DNA of 64,000 nt from Candidatus Zixiibacteriota bacterium (GCA_022614805.1 JAKEHY010000024.1:1-64000), one strand, 5' to 3'. Shown: positions 44,699 to 54,797, numbered from the stretch's first letter. Notes: generated by a model from the sequence alone, not told the origin. Program-made: numbers and translations.

Positions 44699-46255
44699 CT
44701 ACTGCACTCTCTTTAACTCCACCCGGCGGTTTTGGGCCCGGCCGGACACCGTCTTGTTGTCCGCTATCGGGGTGGTTTCGCCGTATCCCTTGACGAACAG
44801 GTTTTCCGCCTTTACGCCCTTTTCCACCAGGTAGTTCCGGACGGCGGTCGCCCGCTGCTCGGAAAGATTCAGGTTATGGGCGTCAGAGCCGGTGGCGTCG
44901 GTATGCCCGCCGACTTCCACCTTCACCTCCGGATGGGCCATCAGGCTGATGGCCACCTCGTCCAGAACCGTTTTGGAAGCATCGAGGAGGACCGCCTTGC
45001 CGGTTTGGAAATTAACCCCTTTCAAAACCAGCGGCTTTTCGGGAGTCGGAATGTATTCGACCTTCGGCAACACGCAGCCGACCGCATTCACTTCGCTTCC
45101 CGCCGGCGTGTTCGGGCACTGGTCGACTCCGTCACAAACGCCGTCGCCGTCTGAATCCGTCTGGCAACCGGAAGCATCCACGGTGCAGCCTCTGGGGGTA
45201 TCCGCGCATTTATCCAGCCCGTCGCAAACCCCGTCGCCGTCGGCATCGGTCGGGCAACCGGCGGCGTCCACCGTGCATCCCTTGGGGGTGTTGTCGCACT
45301 TGTCCGTTCCATCCGAAACGCCGTCTCCATCAGAATCGGTCGGGCATCCCTTGCTGTCCACTTTGACCCCTTTGGGGGAATTGGCGCAGGCATCGATGCC
45401 GTCGCAGACCCCGTCGCCGTCCGAATCAACCGGACAACCGTCGGCATCCACCCGGCAGCCAACCCTCGTGCCGGGGCATTTATCCTTTTTGTCGGAAACG
45501 CCGTCCAAGTCCTCGTCCCCGACCTTGCCGCCAAAGTAGAAGGAAAAGCCGGTGTACACTTCCGCCGTGAGCTTCGGCAAATCCAGTTCGTTGGCTCCCG
45601 TGCCAACTATATCCTTGTCATCCTTGAAATCGGTCAGAAAGTGGGAAAGGTAGCGCGCGCGCCCTCCCAGCTCCCAGGAGAAATTCTCACTGATGAAATA
45701 TTCCACTCCGAGCCCCAGCATTCCATACAACTCCTGATCTTTCAGTTCATACGGATTGCCGGCCTTGTCGGTGTCGGGGACACCTGTGCCGTTCAAGAGG
45801 GAGGTGTCGGACATCAGGGTGTTCCCGTCCTTGTCCCTCCACTTCCACAAGTAAATCCCGGCCCCGATGGAAACATAGGGGGAAAGCTTTTTCTCCGGCA
45901 TAAAGTGGTACTCGGCCAAAAGCCCGCCGCTGAAGGCACGCTGCTGGGGCCCGTCGGCGAGATTGTCAAAAGTAAAGCCGGCCCCGTCCGCGAACTTAGA
46001 AGTATCCGCCAGCCAGTTCATCCGGCCGGTTCCTTCCACGCCGACCACCCAGTTTTTGGTAAGTCCGTACTTCAGGCTGGCGTCCACCACCCCGCCAATC
46101 GTCCAGTAGTCGGAATGGTCGGTCAGCCCCAGCTTGTAGCCCCCTCCATGGACGGATAAGCCCATCTTTCCCTTCAAGTCCACGCCGAAGGCGGCGGTGG
46201 AAACGAAAGAAAGAAAAACGAGAGCCAAAAGTGATGTCAAAACGGTTCTTTTCAT
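44699..46255 (-). CDS. OmpA-family outer membrane protein with thrombospondin type 3 repeats
   Basis: 518 residues: signal peptide (ending STAAFG), an eight-stranded OmpA-like beta barrel (about 25-255), then about five calcium-binding TSP3 repeats of the form DSDGDGVCDGxDxCxxTPxG (about 260-400), and a C-terminal OmpA/MotB domain with GHTDATGSDAHNLNLSEQRA and GYGETTPIADN that grips peptidoglycan. It links the outer membrane to the wall. The start is set by AGGAGGAGAG immediately before the ATG; the longer frame from 46288 is not used. Confidence 0.95.
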   Translation of the reverse strand: MKRTVLTSLLALVFLSFVSTAAFGVDLKGKMGLSVHGGGYKLGLTDHSDYWTIGGVVDASLKYGLTKNWVVGVEGTGRMNWLADTSKFADGAGFTFDNLADGPQQRAFSGGLLAEYHFMPEKKLSPYVSIGAGIYLWKWRDKDGNTLMSDTSLLNGTGVPDTDKAGNPYELKDQELYGMLGLGVEYFISENFSWELGGRARYLSHFLTDFKDDKDIVGTGANELDLPKLTAEVYTGFSFYFGGKVGDEDLDGVSDKKDKCPGTRVGCRVDADGCPVDSDGDGVCDGIDACANSPKGVKVDSKGCPTDSDGDGVSDGTDKCDNTPKGCTVDAAGCPTDADGDGVCDGLDKCADTPRGCTVDASGCQTDSDGDGVCDGVDQCPNTPAGSEVNAVGCVLPKVEYIPTPEKPLVLKGVNFQTGKAVLLDASKTVLDEVAISLMAHPEVKVEVGGHTDATGSDAHNLNLSEQRATAVRNYLVEKGVKAENLFVKGYGETTPIADNKTVSGRAQNRRVELKRVQ

Positions 46256-46373
46256 CTCTCCTCCTTTTCTCCTATTGTTCTCGTCCAAGATAGGGGGAAA
46301 TAATCGCCCCCCCGCCGCCGCTTGTCAAGGGAATTTTTAGCTCCGCCGACTTTTTTTGGCGCAGGGGCGGGTA

Positions 46374-46402
46374 TTGGAAAAGGGAGTTGAAAGGTGTATA
46401 TT
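46374..46402 (+). promoter_or_regulatory. likely promoter of pdxS-pdxT
   Basis: TTGGAA, 17-base spacer, TATATT (five of six to the -10 consensus). About 40 bases before the pdxS ATG. No regulator-binding palindrome is apparent. Confidence 0.5.
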
Positions 46403-46442
46403 CCGATTTTGAAGGGAATCGCGTAGAAAAGAGAGAGAAAAG

Positions 46443-47321
46443 ATGACCAAAGAAGAAGCCTGGAAAGTCAAAGTCGGCCTGGCGGAAATGCTGAAAGGCG
46501 GCGTGATTATGGACGTCACCACGGCCGAGCAGGCCAAAGTGGCCGAAGAGGCGGGCGCCTGCGCCGTGATGGCTTTGGAGCGGGTCCCGGCCGACATCCG
46601 CAAGGAAGGGGGGGTCGCGCGGATGGCCGACCCCAAAATCATCGAGGAAATTCAGGCAGCCGTCACCATTCCGGTGATGGCCAAATGCCGTATCGGGCAT
46701 TTTGCCGAAGCCCAGGTATTGGAAGCTCTGGAAGTGGATTACATCGACGAAAGCGAGGTTTTGACCCCCGCCGACGAGAAAAACCACATCGAAAAACACC
46801 AGTTCAAGGTTCCCTTCGTTTGCGGCGCCCGCAATCTGGGAGAGGCTTTGCGCAGAATCGGCGAAGGGGCGGCCTTGATACGCACCAAAGGGGAGGCCGG
46901 CTCCGGCAACATCGTGGAGGCGGTGCGCCATATCCGCGACGTCATCGGCGCCATCAAGCGCTTGACCACGCTCGGCGATGAGGAGTTAATGGCGGAGACG
47001 AAGAATCTGGGCGCGCCGTATGAGCTGGTGCGTGAAGTGGCCAAAACCGGCAAGCTGCCGGTCCCCAACTTTGCCGCTGGCGGAGTGGCCACCCCGGCCG
47101 ATGCCGCTTTGGTGATGCAGCTTGGAGCCGAAGCGGTCTTCGTCGGCTCCGGCATCTTCAAATCGGAGGACCCGGCCAAACGGGCCAAAGCCATCGTGGT
47201 TGCCACCACGCATTTCAAGGACCCCAAAAAAGTGGCCGAGGCTTGCAAGGGGCTGGGGGAGCCGATGAAGGGGCTGGACATCAAGCTGATTCCCGAAAAT
47301 CAGTTGCTCCAGATTCGATGA
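46443..47321 (+). CDS. pdxS: pyridoxal 5'-phosphate synthase subunit PdxS
   Basis: 292 residues, the synthase barrel of the deoxyxylulose-independent vitamin B6 pathway. It joins ribose 5-phosphate, glyceraldehyde 3-phosphate and ammonia supplied by PdxT. Asp24 (VIMDVTTAE) and Lys81 ([14 protein letters not shown]) are the active-site residues at the usual positions; [20 protein letters not shown] is the family signature. Its stop overlaps the pdxT start (ATGA), so the two subunits are translationally coupled. AGAGAAAAG precedes the ATG. Confidence 0.98.
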   Translation: MTKEEAWKVKVGLAEMLKGGVIMDVTTAEQAKVAEEAGACAVMALERVPADIRKEGGVARMADPKIIEEIQAAVTIPVMAKCRIGHFAEAQVLEALEVDYIDESEVLTPADEKNHIEKHQFKVPFVCGARNLGEALRRIGEGAALIRTKGEAGSGNIVEAVRHIRDVIGAIKRLTTLGDEELMAETKNLGAPYELVREVAKTGKLPVPNFAAGGVATPADAALVMQLGAEAVFVGSGIFKSEDPAKRAKAIVVATTHFKDPKKVAEACKGLGEPMKGLDIKLIPENQLLQIR

Positions 47322-47932
47322 GAGTCTCCGAAGGAAACCCGGTCGGGATTTTGTCCCTGCAGGGGGATTTTGAAAAGCACCGGCAGGCGCTGGCTGAAAT
47401 AAACAGCCCATCCAAAGAAGTTCGCACGGTGGAAGATTTGACTCCCTGTTCGGCCTTGATTATCCCCGGCGGGGAATCCACTACGATGCGCAAGTTGATG
47501 GCGGCCGAAGAGCTTGATTCCGCCGTCAAAAAATTCGCCGAAAGTCGGCCAATTATGGGAACCTGCGCCGGGATGATTTTGCTTTCCTCCAAGGTTGAGG
47601 ACTCGACAGTCGAACCATTGAAGCTGATAGATATGACTGTCCGGCGCAATGCTTATGGAAGGCAGATTCATTCCTTCATCGACACCGGGCGGGTGCCGAT
47701 GTGGGAGGATAACTCAAAACTCGAAATGGTTTTCATCCGCGCCCCACAGGTCGTTTCGTACGGGCCGGCGGTGATACCTTTGGCCACACTGGGAGAGGAA
47801 GTGGTTATGGTCCGTTCCGGGAAAATTCTGGTACTGGCCTTTCATCCGGAACTCGCGGCCGACCGGCGGGTGCACCGATTCTTTGTGGAGGAGTTTATCG
47901 AGGAACGGAAAGGTATTCCGGTAGCGCTCTAA
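47318..47932 (+). CDS. pdxT: pyridoxal 5'-phosphate synthase glutaminase subunit PdxT
   Basis: 204 residues; class I glutaminase that feeds ammonia to PdxS. Visible: [12 protein letters not shown] at the start, [11 protein letters not shown], the nucleophile Cys83 in GTCAGMIL, and the His-Glu pair in LAFHPEL. The ATG overlapping the pdxS stop gives a typical PdxT N-terminus (M-x-V-G-x-L-x-LQG), so a longer frame from 47243 is rejected. Confidence 0.97.
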   Translation: MRVSEGNPVGILSLQGDFEKHRQALAEINSPSKEVRTVEDLTPCSALIIPGGESTTMRKLMAAEELDSAVKKFAESRPIMGTCAGMILLSSKVEDSTVEPLKLIDMTVRRNAYGRQIHSFIDTGRVPMWEDNSKLEMVFIRAPQVVSYGPAVIPLATLGEEVVMVRSGKILVLAFHPELAADRRVHRFFVEEFIEERKGIPVAL

Positions 47933-47990
47933 TTTCGCCAACCGGAGAAAAAAGTGTATAGGACGCAAGAAAAAAGAAAGGGAGGGTAAG

Positions 47991-48659
47991 ATGCCCAGAA
48001 AAGCTAAAAAGAAACCGAAAAAAACCGCCCGGAAAAAAATGACCCGCGCCAGGAGGCCGAAGAAAGTAAGGGCCAAAGCCAAAAAAACGGTAAAAAGGGC
48101 CAAGCGGGTTGTCAAAAGAGTCAAAAAGGCCGCTCCCCGGCGGACCCCAGCCCCCAAGCCGATGGCGGTTCCCACCCCTCCGACCGAACCGACTCCGGTT
48201 TTGATGGAGGGGATGCGGGCGCCCGATTTCCGGCTGAAGGCCTATCCGGACGGGGAGTATGCCCTGTCCGATTTCCGCGGCAAAAAAGTGGTGCTCTATT
48301 TTTATCCCAAAGACGACACCCCCGGCTGCACGATGGAGGCCTGTTCCTTTCGGGATACCAAATCGGAATGGGAAGGAGCCGGCGCAACCGTCCTGGGAGT
48401 ATCCAACGACGACTGGTCTTCCCACCAGAACTTTGCCCAGAAGTACAACCTGAACTTCACCCTTCTTTCCGACCCGGACGCCTCTGTTTCCAAAAGCTAC
48501 GGCGTGTACAAGGAAAAGAATATGTACGGCAAGAAGCTCTGGGGGATTGAGCGCACCACCTTCATCATCGACCCGGAGGGGAAAATCGCCAAAATCTTCC
48601 CCCGGGTGCAGGTGGACGGCCACTCATCCGAGGTTCTGGAAACGCTGCGCAGGATATAG
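47991..48659 (+). CDS. bcp: peroxiredoxin (BCP/PrxQ type) with histone-like basic N-terminal tail
   Basis: 222 residues. Residues about 75-222 are a standard thioredoxin-fold peroxidase: MRAPDFRLKAY, FYPKDDTPGCTMEACSFRD with peroxidatic Cys113 and resolving Cys118, and the C-terminal HSSEVLETL. It reduces peroxides using thioredoxin. The first 50 residues are almost only Lys, Arg, Ala and Val (MPRKAKKKPKKTARKK..., VKRAKRVVKRVKKA), like histone H1 or HC1-type nucleoid proteins, followed by a Pro/Thr linker. Such a tail should bind DNA or RNA. GGGAGGGTAAG fixes the start before the tail, so it is translated. Confidence 0.93.
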   Translation: MPRKAKKKPKKTARKKMTRARRPKKVRAKAKKTVKRAKRVVKRVKKAAPRRTPAPKPMAVPTPPTEPTPVLMEGMRAPDFRLKAYPDGEYALSDFRGKKVVLYFYPKDDTPGCTMEACSFRDTKSEWEGAGATVLGVSNDDWSSHQNFAQKYNLNFTLLSDPDASVSKSYGVYKEKNMYGKKLWGIERTTFIIDPEGKIAKIFPRVQVDGHSSEVLETLRRI

Positions 48660-48678
48660 TTCACATTACCAACAAAAA

Positions 48679-48705
48679 AGCCCCCGCAGCAAGGGGGCTT
48701 TTTTT
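48679..48705. terminator. bidirectional terminator after bcp
   Basis: AGCCCCC, seven-base loop, GGGGGCT, then TTTTTT, with AAAAAA before. Works for bcp and for the convergent secreted-protein genes. Confidence 0.9.
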
Positions 48706-48720
48706 GTTGGCTTTTTTCTC

Positions 48721-49248
48721 TTACTTTTTCTCCGGCCCGGTAAAGAAAATTTCCAGTTCAGCCAGCCCGCCGCTGGCTAAGGTGCGAAGTTGAAGGCTCG
48801 ACATTGAAGCATTCTCTGGATAAACGAGTATTCCAAAATTGGGGAGTTCTCCTTGTTGCCACGCCCTAACGATGCGGGTGATGCGCACCTGACCAAGTCC
48901 GCTCTTCGACCCTATTCGTCCAAAATTGATATGAAGCGGAGAGGCGGCTGACTCGGAAAGGTTGGACAGCCGAACCCCGTTTGTCCAGGGTACCAGCATA
49001 GGCCGTACCAACAGACCAAGAGCTTCGCGGGAGGTATCGGCTTGAACCTGGAACCGAAGGTAGGCCATATCAATTCTTGCGTCTTGCAGAGCAGCCGGCA
49101 GGTCAAATTTGAAGAGCAAACCCGGCCGGTCGGCATCTCCTACTTTGTCCACCGAACCGGTGATTGTAGTGCTCACATTAAGGTCGGCTGCCCAAGCATT
49201 GGAAATGAGCAGCAACCCAATCAGAATCCCCAGGATTAGCTTTTTCAT
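48721..49248 (-). CDS. small exported beta-rich protein, DNRLRE-like
   Basis: 175 residues. Signal peptide MKKLILGILIGLLLISNAWA. The mature part is beta-rich: LLFKFDLPAAL, ARIDMAYLRFQV and a QVRITRIVRAWQQGELPNFG segment recall the DNRLRE domain of secreted proteins (strand pattern with a tryptophan-bearing helix). GGGAGGAGAAA lies before the ATG; the longer frame from 49368 is dismissed. Last gene of a leftward run with two larger secreted proteins. Confidence 0.75.
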   Translation of the reverse strand: MKKLILGILIGLLLISNAWAADLNVSTTITGSVDKVGDADRPGLLFKFDLPAALQDARIDMAYLRFQVQADTSREALGLLVRPMLVPWTNGVRLSNLSESAASPLHINFGRIGSKSGLGQVRITRIVRAWQQGELPNFGILVYPENASMSSLQLRTLASGGLAELEIFFTGPEKK

Positions 49249-49259
49249 TTTCTCCTCCC

Positions 49260-52200
49260 TCACTTTAAGAAGAGCATTCGTTTGACTTCCCGAAAGCTGG
49301 ACGTTTCTAATTTGTAGAAGTAAATCCCGCTTGAAACGGGGCTGCCCCGGGAATCCGTTCCGTCCCATATGACGGTATGAACGCCAGCTGGCTTCTCGTC
49401 ATCCACAAGAATTCTGACTTTTTGCCCCAGAATGTTGTAAATCGCCAGCGTAATTTTTTCGGCTTGGGGCAAAGAGAGGCTGATTGTCGTGGTCGGATTA
49501 AACGGATTGGGATAGTTTTGGTTCAGCGAAAAATGGTTAGGCAGGGCAGGCGGCCCTTCAAATTCATCTCCGACTGCCAGCTTTGCCGGAGGGCTGGCAA
49601 GATAGGGAACATATGCAACAGGGCCTGTGAAGCTTGCCGAACCTCCCCAATAGTTGTTCTTCGCATAAACGGAATCAGTAGTCGTATTGTAATTTCCAAC
49701 AGAGTATGATTTCCATCCTCGGAGAATGGAGTTATTACCAGGGTCCGGCGAAGCGCGGCCTAAATCGAGTCTTGGTGCGGCCGTTACCTTTACGAGCGGA
49801 ATGGTGCTGGAATAACCGGAGTAGGAAACGGTCGAGTTGCGAACTATGGCCGAGTCCGCACCCAAAGATAGAACGGCCACGTTGTCGGGCGGGTCCTCCG
49901 GCAAGGGACCCGAAGGTGCATATATTTTCAGCCTCGAGTTCAATACCTTGAGCCGGGCGTGGGCACTCACAGCCGCCAGATTGAACTGCCCGCTGTCCAG
50001 GTTGTTCTCGAAAGTCAAAAATTGGGTGGCCCCACCCACCGTCCCTTCGGCCTGCAAACCGACATCCGAATTATAGAGGGTTCCGATTATCCTACTGTTG
50101 GCAATACGCCCGAATGACCCAATCGTGTAAATGCCGATGGCATTGCTTTTGAAGTAGCAGCTCTCGATGACCGCGCTGGCGGGGTCGAAGCAGACCCCCA
50201 TATTCGTGTTGTTTTGAAAGGTGTCCTGCACGATATACACGTTGCTGTTTCGGGCTTGGATGCCAAACATAAAGTTCTTCTCGAAGAAACAGCCCCGCAC
50301 GGTATCGTAGGCCGTGTCTTGAAAATCAATTCCCACGTAGGCGTTTTTAACCCGGCAGTTGGTGAACTTAGCCGAACCAAAAACTCGAATTCCAAACCAG
50401 TCCTGGGTGCCCGGAGTCACTGAAGATGAAGCAAATTTTACAGGATCAGTCGTAGCACCCTGACCTTCCATAGTGCCGTTGACAATAAACTCGCACTTAT
50501 TGATATCCGCGCCGGAGTGAAGGGTATCCCTGTTAGCCAGCAAGATGACCTGAGCCTGTGGTTGCAAAATCTTGAGTTTTTTCCCTGACGGAATAGTCAC
50601 ATCGCCATCGACCGTTATCTTTCCCTGCCATGTTACGTGATTGACTGTGCCGTGAATATAGGTAGACGCGGGGACTATTTTGAAAAGTTTCCCCTCGCCC
50701 GGATTTAAGCGGGTAGTAAGCGGCGCTCCAGTGCCAACATTACCTGTCAGCACGGTATCACCAGAAAAGATATCTATAACGTAGCTATGGCCGGTTTTGT
50801 TCAGCCAAGCCGTTACATCCTGCGTCTCGGTGGAAAGCACCCGCCGGTTAACCAGCATAAAATAATCGGTGTTCACACTGTCCTTGAAAAAACCTGCCTC
50901 AACGTAGGGAGTGGAAAACTGTGCACTCTTGAGAGAATCCAAGTAGCGGATTGCACTGTTTGCAATTTTAGCGGTGTCCCAAGTCAAATCCAAAAGAACC
51001 GGGCCGATTTTATCCAAGAGTGAATCAGCGTGTCGCACGGCATACCACTTATAGTTTGGGACAAACCTTGGATTAGTCGGATGAAAGTTCCAGTCAACCA
51101 AGCCATGAAGTGCTGGGTAACTGGAGGCCGGGAATGCGCCCGTAACTTCCCCCATACTATCTGGGGGAATTTCTTTAATCAATCGCACCAGCGGTGACCT
51201 GTGGTATACAGTTGTGTAAGTGAAATACCCAATCCCCTTCGCTCCGTGAGTCAAAGCCAAAAAAACTTGCACATAGATTTCCGGGCGTTGAGGGTCGCGG
51301 AATCCTATGGGATTGCCCAGAGTATCAAATTGCCCCACTGCCTGAATCATGGGATAGAACGGCAAGCTTTGTTGAGCAACCGTTTGACGGGCCTTGATAA
51401 GGCTGGGCAAAAAAATAGTATCTATCGCATGCTGAACATTATGTGTAGCTGAAGATGAAGAATCATAGCCATTAGCAAAAGGATAAACAAAATAATCCAA
51501 CTGGGGTGCCTGAATCTCGGAAAGATATGAACTCCATATATGACTATTGTTGGAGCCAATTTCTGAGGTTGTTTTTCCGCGCGGCCCAATAACCGAAGAA
51601 AAACCCTCGAAATATTTTTGGGTGCGAAACATACTCGCCCACAGTTCGTCAGCGGGATACCATCGCAAAAGCCTTGCCGTGTCAATCGAGTTGTAATACG
51701 CCGTAAAGGCATTGCTCACCGCCGTTGGACTTAAACCAAAGAGCGTTTTCGCGTCGAAATCTCTAAAATCGATTCGGTCCACATAAAGGTCAATGTTTCC
51801 CTGCCAAAAAACCTGTAATTGTACAAATCCATAATCGGAAGCTGAGACGGCTCCCGCAAAGCCGGAAATTTCAACTTCTTGATATTGGTCACGAACCGGA
51901 AAGTTGCTTAACCTTAACAAGGTAGTTGCGACTGTTTGCAAATCATAGCCAATCCGTATGGACAAGCTGCAAACAGGCGTACTGTCCGGCAAACTGGTAT
52001 TAGGAACTTTTAAGCGGAATTTTGCATAATAGGTTTTAAACCGTGGACGCCTTGCACAGCTTTTCACGCAGCCGAAGGGGCCGGCTATCAAATAGCCCGG
52101 GGAATGAGAGCCTGCTATTCCAATCCTTGCGTTTTTTTGTTGTTCATCACCTCCGAGAGCACCTGCATCCTGAATTTCTACGCCTGTTGTCGGAGTAAAG

Positions 52201-52574
52201 TAGTACCCAACAGCATCAAGTCGAGCCGGGTCATTTTCTTCCGCCTCAAAAAACACGCTGTTGCCTATCCGGGTAACTGGCCATCCGTTGACGGTAAGCG
52301 ACTCGTTGTTGTAGTATTGAAAAGCGGAAGCGAGCGGGCTGGTAGTACTATTCAGCAAACCGACGATAATGTTCACGCCGGAGCTTTCCATTTGCCCGTA
52401 GTACGTCAATGCTTGACTCGCCTTGTCCGTGTTTCTCAAATATAAATACGGCTCCAAAAAGGAAATTTTGGGGAATTTCTTGGGCCCTGCGGCATAAAGC
52501 CAGGAAGGTAAGCCGAATATAAATATGGTTGCCATCAACAAGCGTGCGCGAATGCTTATCCGATTCGTTTTCAC
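49260..52574 (-). CDS. large secreted beta-helix protein with T9SS-type C-terminal domain
   Basis: 1104 residues with a signal peptide (about 1-28). The N-terminal two-thirds contains a jelly-roll-like part and a possible glycosidase-like region (HGAKGIGYFTYTT, about 420-450). From about 650 to 960 are right-handed beta-helix coils (FKNCRVKNAYVGIDFQD-type rungs, NSNVYIVQDTFQNNTNMG). The end, FSLNQNYPNPFNPTTTISL to KRMLFLK, is the FlgD-like/T9SS type A sorting domain of FCB bacteria. GTG start with GGAGGG before it. Substrate unknown. Base composition is a little lower in GC than the housekeeping genes nearby. Confidence 0.88.
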   Translation of the reverse strand: MKTNRISIRARLLMATIFIFGLPSWLYAAGPKKFPKISFLEPYLYLRNTDKASQALTYYGQMESSGVNIIVGLLNSTTSPLASAFQYYNNESLTVNGWPVTRIGNSVFFEAEENDPARLDAVGYYFTPTTGVEIQDAGALGGDEQQKNARIGIAGSHSPGYLIAGPFGCVKSCARRPRFKTYYAKFRLKVPNTSLPDSTPVCSLSIRIGYDLQTVATTLLRLSNFPVRDQYQEVEISGFAGAVSASDYGFVQLQVFWQGNIDLYVDRIDFRDFDAKTLFGLSPTAVSNAFTAYYNSIDTARLLRWYPADELWASMFRTQKYFEGFSSVIGPRGKTTSEIGSNNSHIWSSYLSEIQAPQLDYFVYPFANGYDSSSSATHNVQHAIDTIFLPSLIKARQTVAQQSLPFYPMIQAVGQFDTLGNPIGFRDPQRPEIYVQVFLALTHGAKGIGYFTYTTVYHRSPLVRLIKEIPPDSMGEVTGAFPASSYPALHGLVDWNFHPTNPRFVPNYKWYAVRHADSLLDKIGPVLLDLTWDTAKIANSAIRYLDSLKSAQFSTPYVEAGFFKDSVNTDYFMLVNRRVLSTETQDVTAWLNKTGHSYVIDIFSGDTVLTGNVGTGAPLTTRLNPGEGKLFKIVPASTYIHGTVNHVTWQGKITVDGDVTIPSGKKLKILQPQAQVILLANRDTLHSGADINKCEFIVNGTMEGQGATTDPVKFASSSVTPGTQDWFGIRVFGSAKFTNCRVKNAYVGIDFQDTAYDTVRGCFFEKNFMFGIQARNSNVYIVQDTFQNNTNMGVCFDPASAVIESCYFKSNAIGIYTIGSFGRIANSRIIGTLYNSDVGLQAEGTVGGATQFLTFENNLDSGQFNLAAVSAHARLKVLNSRLKIYAPSGPLPEDPPDNVAVLSLGADSAIVRNSTVSYSGYSSTIPLVKVTAAPRLDLGRASPDPGNNSILRGWKSYSVGNYNTTTDSVYAKNNYWGGSASFTGPVAYVPYLASPPAKLAVGDEFEGPPALPNHFSLNQNYPNPFNPTTTISLSLPQAEKITLAIYNILGQKVRILVDDEKPAGVHTVIWDGTDSRGSPVSSGIYFYKLETSSFREVKRMLFLK

Positions 52575-52600
52575 TTTACCCTCCGCTGTTTTTAAAAAGG

Positions 52601-54235
52601 TTAGCGAATAATAACCATCTTCTTCACTTGCGCTTCCGTGCCAACACTAAGTTTATATAGATAAATTCCCGATGGCACCAATTTGCCATTTCCATCCTTT
52701 CCATCCCACACCGCCTTGCGTTCTCCTCCTTTGGCTCTTTCTTCAACGAGTGTCCTGATTTTCTGACCCAATAAATTGTAGATTTCTAAACGCAAACTTT
52801 CCGTTCTTGCCGCTGATTTAAGCTTAAAACCAATTGCAGTGGACGAGGAAAAAGGATTGGGACTGTTTTGAAAGAGTTCGAAGGTACGCGGAATTGGAGA
52901 GCCGCCTCCGTCTTCAACGCCGGTCTGGACGGCCGTGTTACCGGCAAACATAAAAACCTCGTGGAAGTTACCCGGTATCCGGTCGGCCAAGAACATAAAC
53001 TCCTCGGCTCCGTCACCGTTTATGTCTCCTATGAAACCGACGGCGCTGCCGATGTTTTCTAATGCGTGTGGAGGGAGGTCCTGGTCGGTTATGACTGCAT
53101 CGGCCACGGTGTCAAAACGCGGCCCCCCCAAATAAAACAGCACACCTCCAAAGCCGAGGGGGGGCGGATAGGTCGTAAAACCATTCATTAAGTCCAGAAA
53201 GCCGTCACCATTTACATCGCCAACGTCTATTCCACCTCCCGTTATTTGATATCTGGGCTGCCAATTTATACTTGGAGGGCCCGAATATATGTTTGAAGGC
53301 CCGCTAACAGCGAGCTCGGGCCAAAAGTCGCCGTTTAAATCGCCTAAGAATTTTACCGTAATTCCGAAATATATAGAATCGAGACGGGAAGTATTGAGAG
53401 TTGGGGGATTTATCACAAAATCTGGAATGGTATCAAGGGTAAAATTTGGCCCCCCCAGATATATTTGTACCAAGCCAAATATTGAATCTTGGAATTCAAA
53501 AGCCGCCCGCTTGCCAACAAAAATATCAGCATAACCGTCATTATTCAAATCGCCAGCGTCCATGCCTGTCAACTCCCTCAGGGCTGAAGGAGAAAGCGGC
53601 GGAGTCGATACTTTCCAACTTGGCAGACTGTCAACGCCGCCTGATTTTCCGTTGAACAGGTACACGGCATTACCGGAATCTCGGTGGAGATATAACAGCA
53701 GGACATCTTTAAAACTATCACCGTTTACGTCCACGTTCGAAACAATCTCCGCACGGTCACTACCACTTGGACTTGACGGAATCGGAAAAGGCAATAAGCG
53801 ATTGGGAATTGTATCAATCCCGGTTGAGGTCCCCCAGTAAACGGTTACTTGGTTGGGTAAATAGGGGCAGGGGGAGGGCGAAGGTGTAGAAAGAAAATCG
53901 GTGTAACCATCTCCATTCAAATCCCCTGCCTGTACAAAACTGGTGAAATCACCCCCGGGGGTAAGCTCATAAATCGGAATCGTATCTAAAACACTACCTC
54001 CTCTGAAAACTTGCTGCTTCCCGCAGAGAGAGGATTGGCTTACCAAACGGTATGTATAATCCCCAAAACTATCCCCGTTTATTTTTCCTATGGATTTGAA
54101 ATCGAAAGCAATAAAGTCGCTGTCCGGCACAAATATGCGCAGGGGCGAAAAGGGGTTGTTTTGGGCGAAAACGACCCTGGAAAGAAGCAACACCACCCCT
54201 GTGGTAAGAAACGACCGGAGTTTCCCGACCTTCAT
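52601..54235 (-). CDS. secreted FG-GAP (VCBS) repeat protein with T9SS-type C-terminal domain
   Basis: 544 residues. Signal peptide (SFLTTGVVLLLSRVVFAQ). The body is an integrin-like propeller: repeats with calcium loops such as DLNGDGYTDFLS, DVNGDSFKDVLLL, DLNNDGYADIFVG, DLNGDFWPELAV, DVNGDGFLDLMNG and DINGDGAEEFMFL, six or seven blades. It ends with ELFQNSPNPFSSSTAIGF...YKLSVG, a sorting/adhesion domain close to that of the next gene. Likely first gene of the 54235-48721 secreted-protein run. Ligand unknown. Confidence 0.92.
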   Translation of the reverse strand: MKVGKLRSFLTTGVVLLLSRVVFAQNNPFSPLRIFVPDSDFIAFDFKSIGKINGDSFGDYTYRLVSQSSLCGKQQVFRGGSVLDTIPIYELTPGGDFTSFVQAGDLNGDGYTDFLSTPSPSPCPYLPNQVTVYWGTSTGIDTIPNRLLPFPIPSSPSGSDRAEIVSNVDVNGDSFKDVLLLYLHRDSGNAVYLFNGKSGGVDSLPSWKVSTPPLSPSALRELTGMDAGDLNNDGYADIFVGKRAAFEFQDSIFGLVQIYLGGPNFTLDTIPDFVINPPTLNTSRLDSIYFGITVKFLGDLNGDFWPELAVSGPSNIYSGPPSINWQPRYQITGGGIDVGDVNGDGFLDLMNGFTTYPPPLGFGGVLFYLGGPRFDTVADAVITDQDLPPHALENIGSAVGFIGDINGDGAEEFMFLADRIPGNFHEVFMFAGNTAVQTGVEDGGGSPIPRTFELFQNSPNPFSSSTAIGFKLKSAARTESLRLEIYNLLGQKIRTLVEERAKGGERKAVWDGKDGNGKLVPSGIYLYKLSVGTEAQVKKMVIIR

Positions 54236-54350
54236 AATTGAACCTCTACCGGAAAGATGGGGTGTAAAGAAGGGTTGTCAAGGCGAAATCCTAACCGAAA
54301 GCAAAAAAGCCCCATAAAGTTCACAAGGGCTTCGTTCAAAAAGTCCGACT

Positions 54351-54797
54351 TTACTTCTTCTTCGGTTTTTCGACTAATTCTTCGGCCAGCGAAAGCGCCA
54401 CGCCGGAAAGCATAACCTCCACCCCCAACTTGGTAAAATCGCCGGAGATGACTTCCCGGTTGACGTTGGCGTAAAGCGAGCAGGCGGCCACCCGCTCGAC
54501 GACGAGGCCGGAAAGCCGCCCGCCGGCTTCGCCGACGAAGGTCACTTCCCCCAATTCCTCGCTGGTGACGAATCCGGAAACGTGGTGCAGCTGCAGGTGG
54601 GCCGTCGGCGTATAGACCACCACCATCGCTCCCTTATCACCTCCCAGAGTTGTGTCGGGATAAATTTCCAAAGAAAGGGAGCGGCGGGAGGCGGCATCGG
54701 CGACTTTTAAATAATACTTGTCGGCCTGCTTTTCCACCTCGGCCGCTTTCAACACCCGGCCGATTTCGTGGATTTTATCCGCCGAAAAAACCGCCAT
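54351..54797 (-). CDS. hypothetical cytoplasmic protein
   Basis: 148 residues, no signal or membrane helix, no family recognised. Starts MAVFSADKIHEIGRVLKAAE and is mostly beta with charged helices; LHHVSGFVTSEELGEVTFVGEAGG is conserved in style but unknown to me. The C-terminus ends in KPKKK. It starts one base from the tatA stop, so it is co-transcribed with tatA and may be a functional partner; that is inference. Good codon usage supports a real gene. Confidence 0.75.
   Translation of the reverse strand: MAVFSADKIHEIGRVLKAAEVEKQADKYYLKVADAASRRSLSLEIYPDTTLGGDKGAMVVVYTPTAHLQLHHVSGFVTSEELGEVTFVGEAGGRLSGLVVERVAACSLYANVNREVISGDFTKLGVEVMLSGVALSLAEELVEKPKKK

Noticed and set aside
49260-54235. 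A type IX secretion locus
   Set aside because: Only the cargo-type C-terminal domains are present; no Por/Gld/Spr components are in the window.
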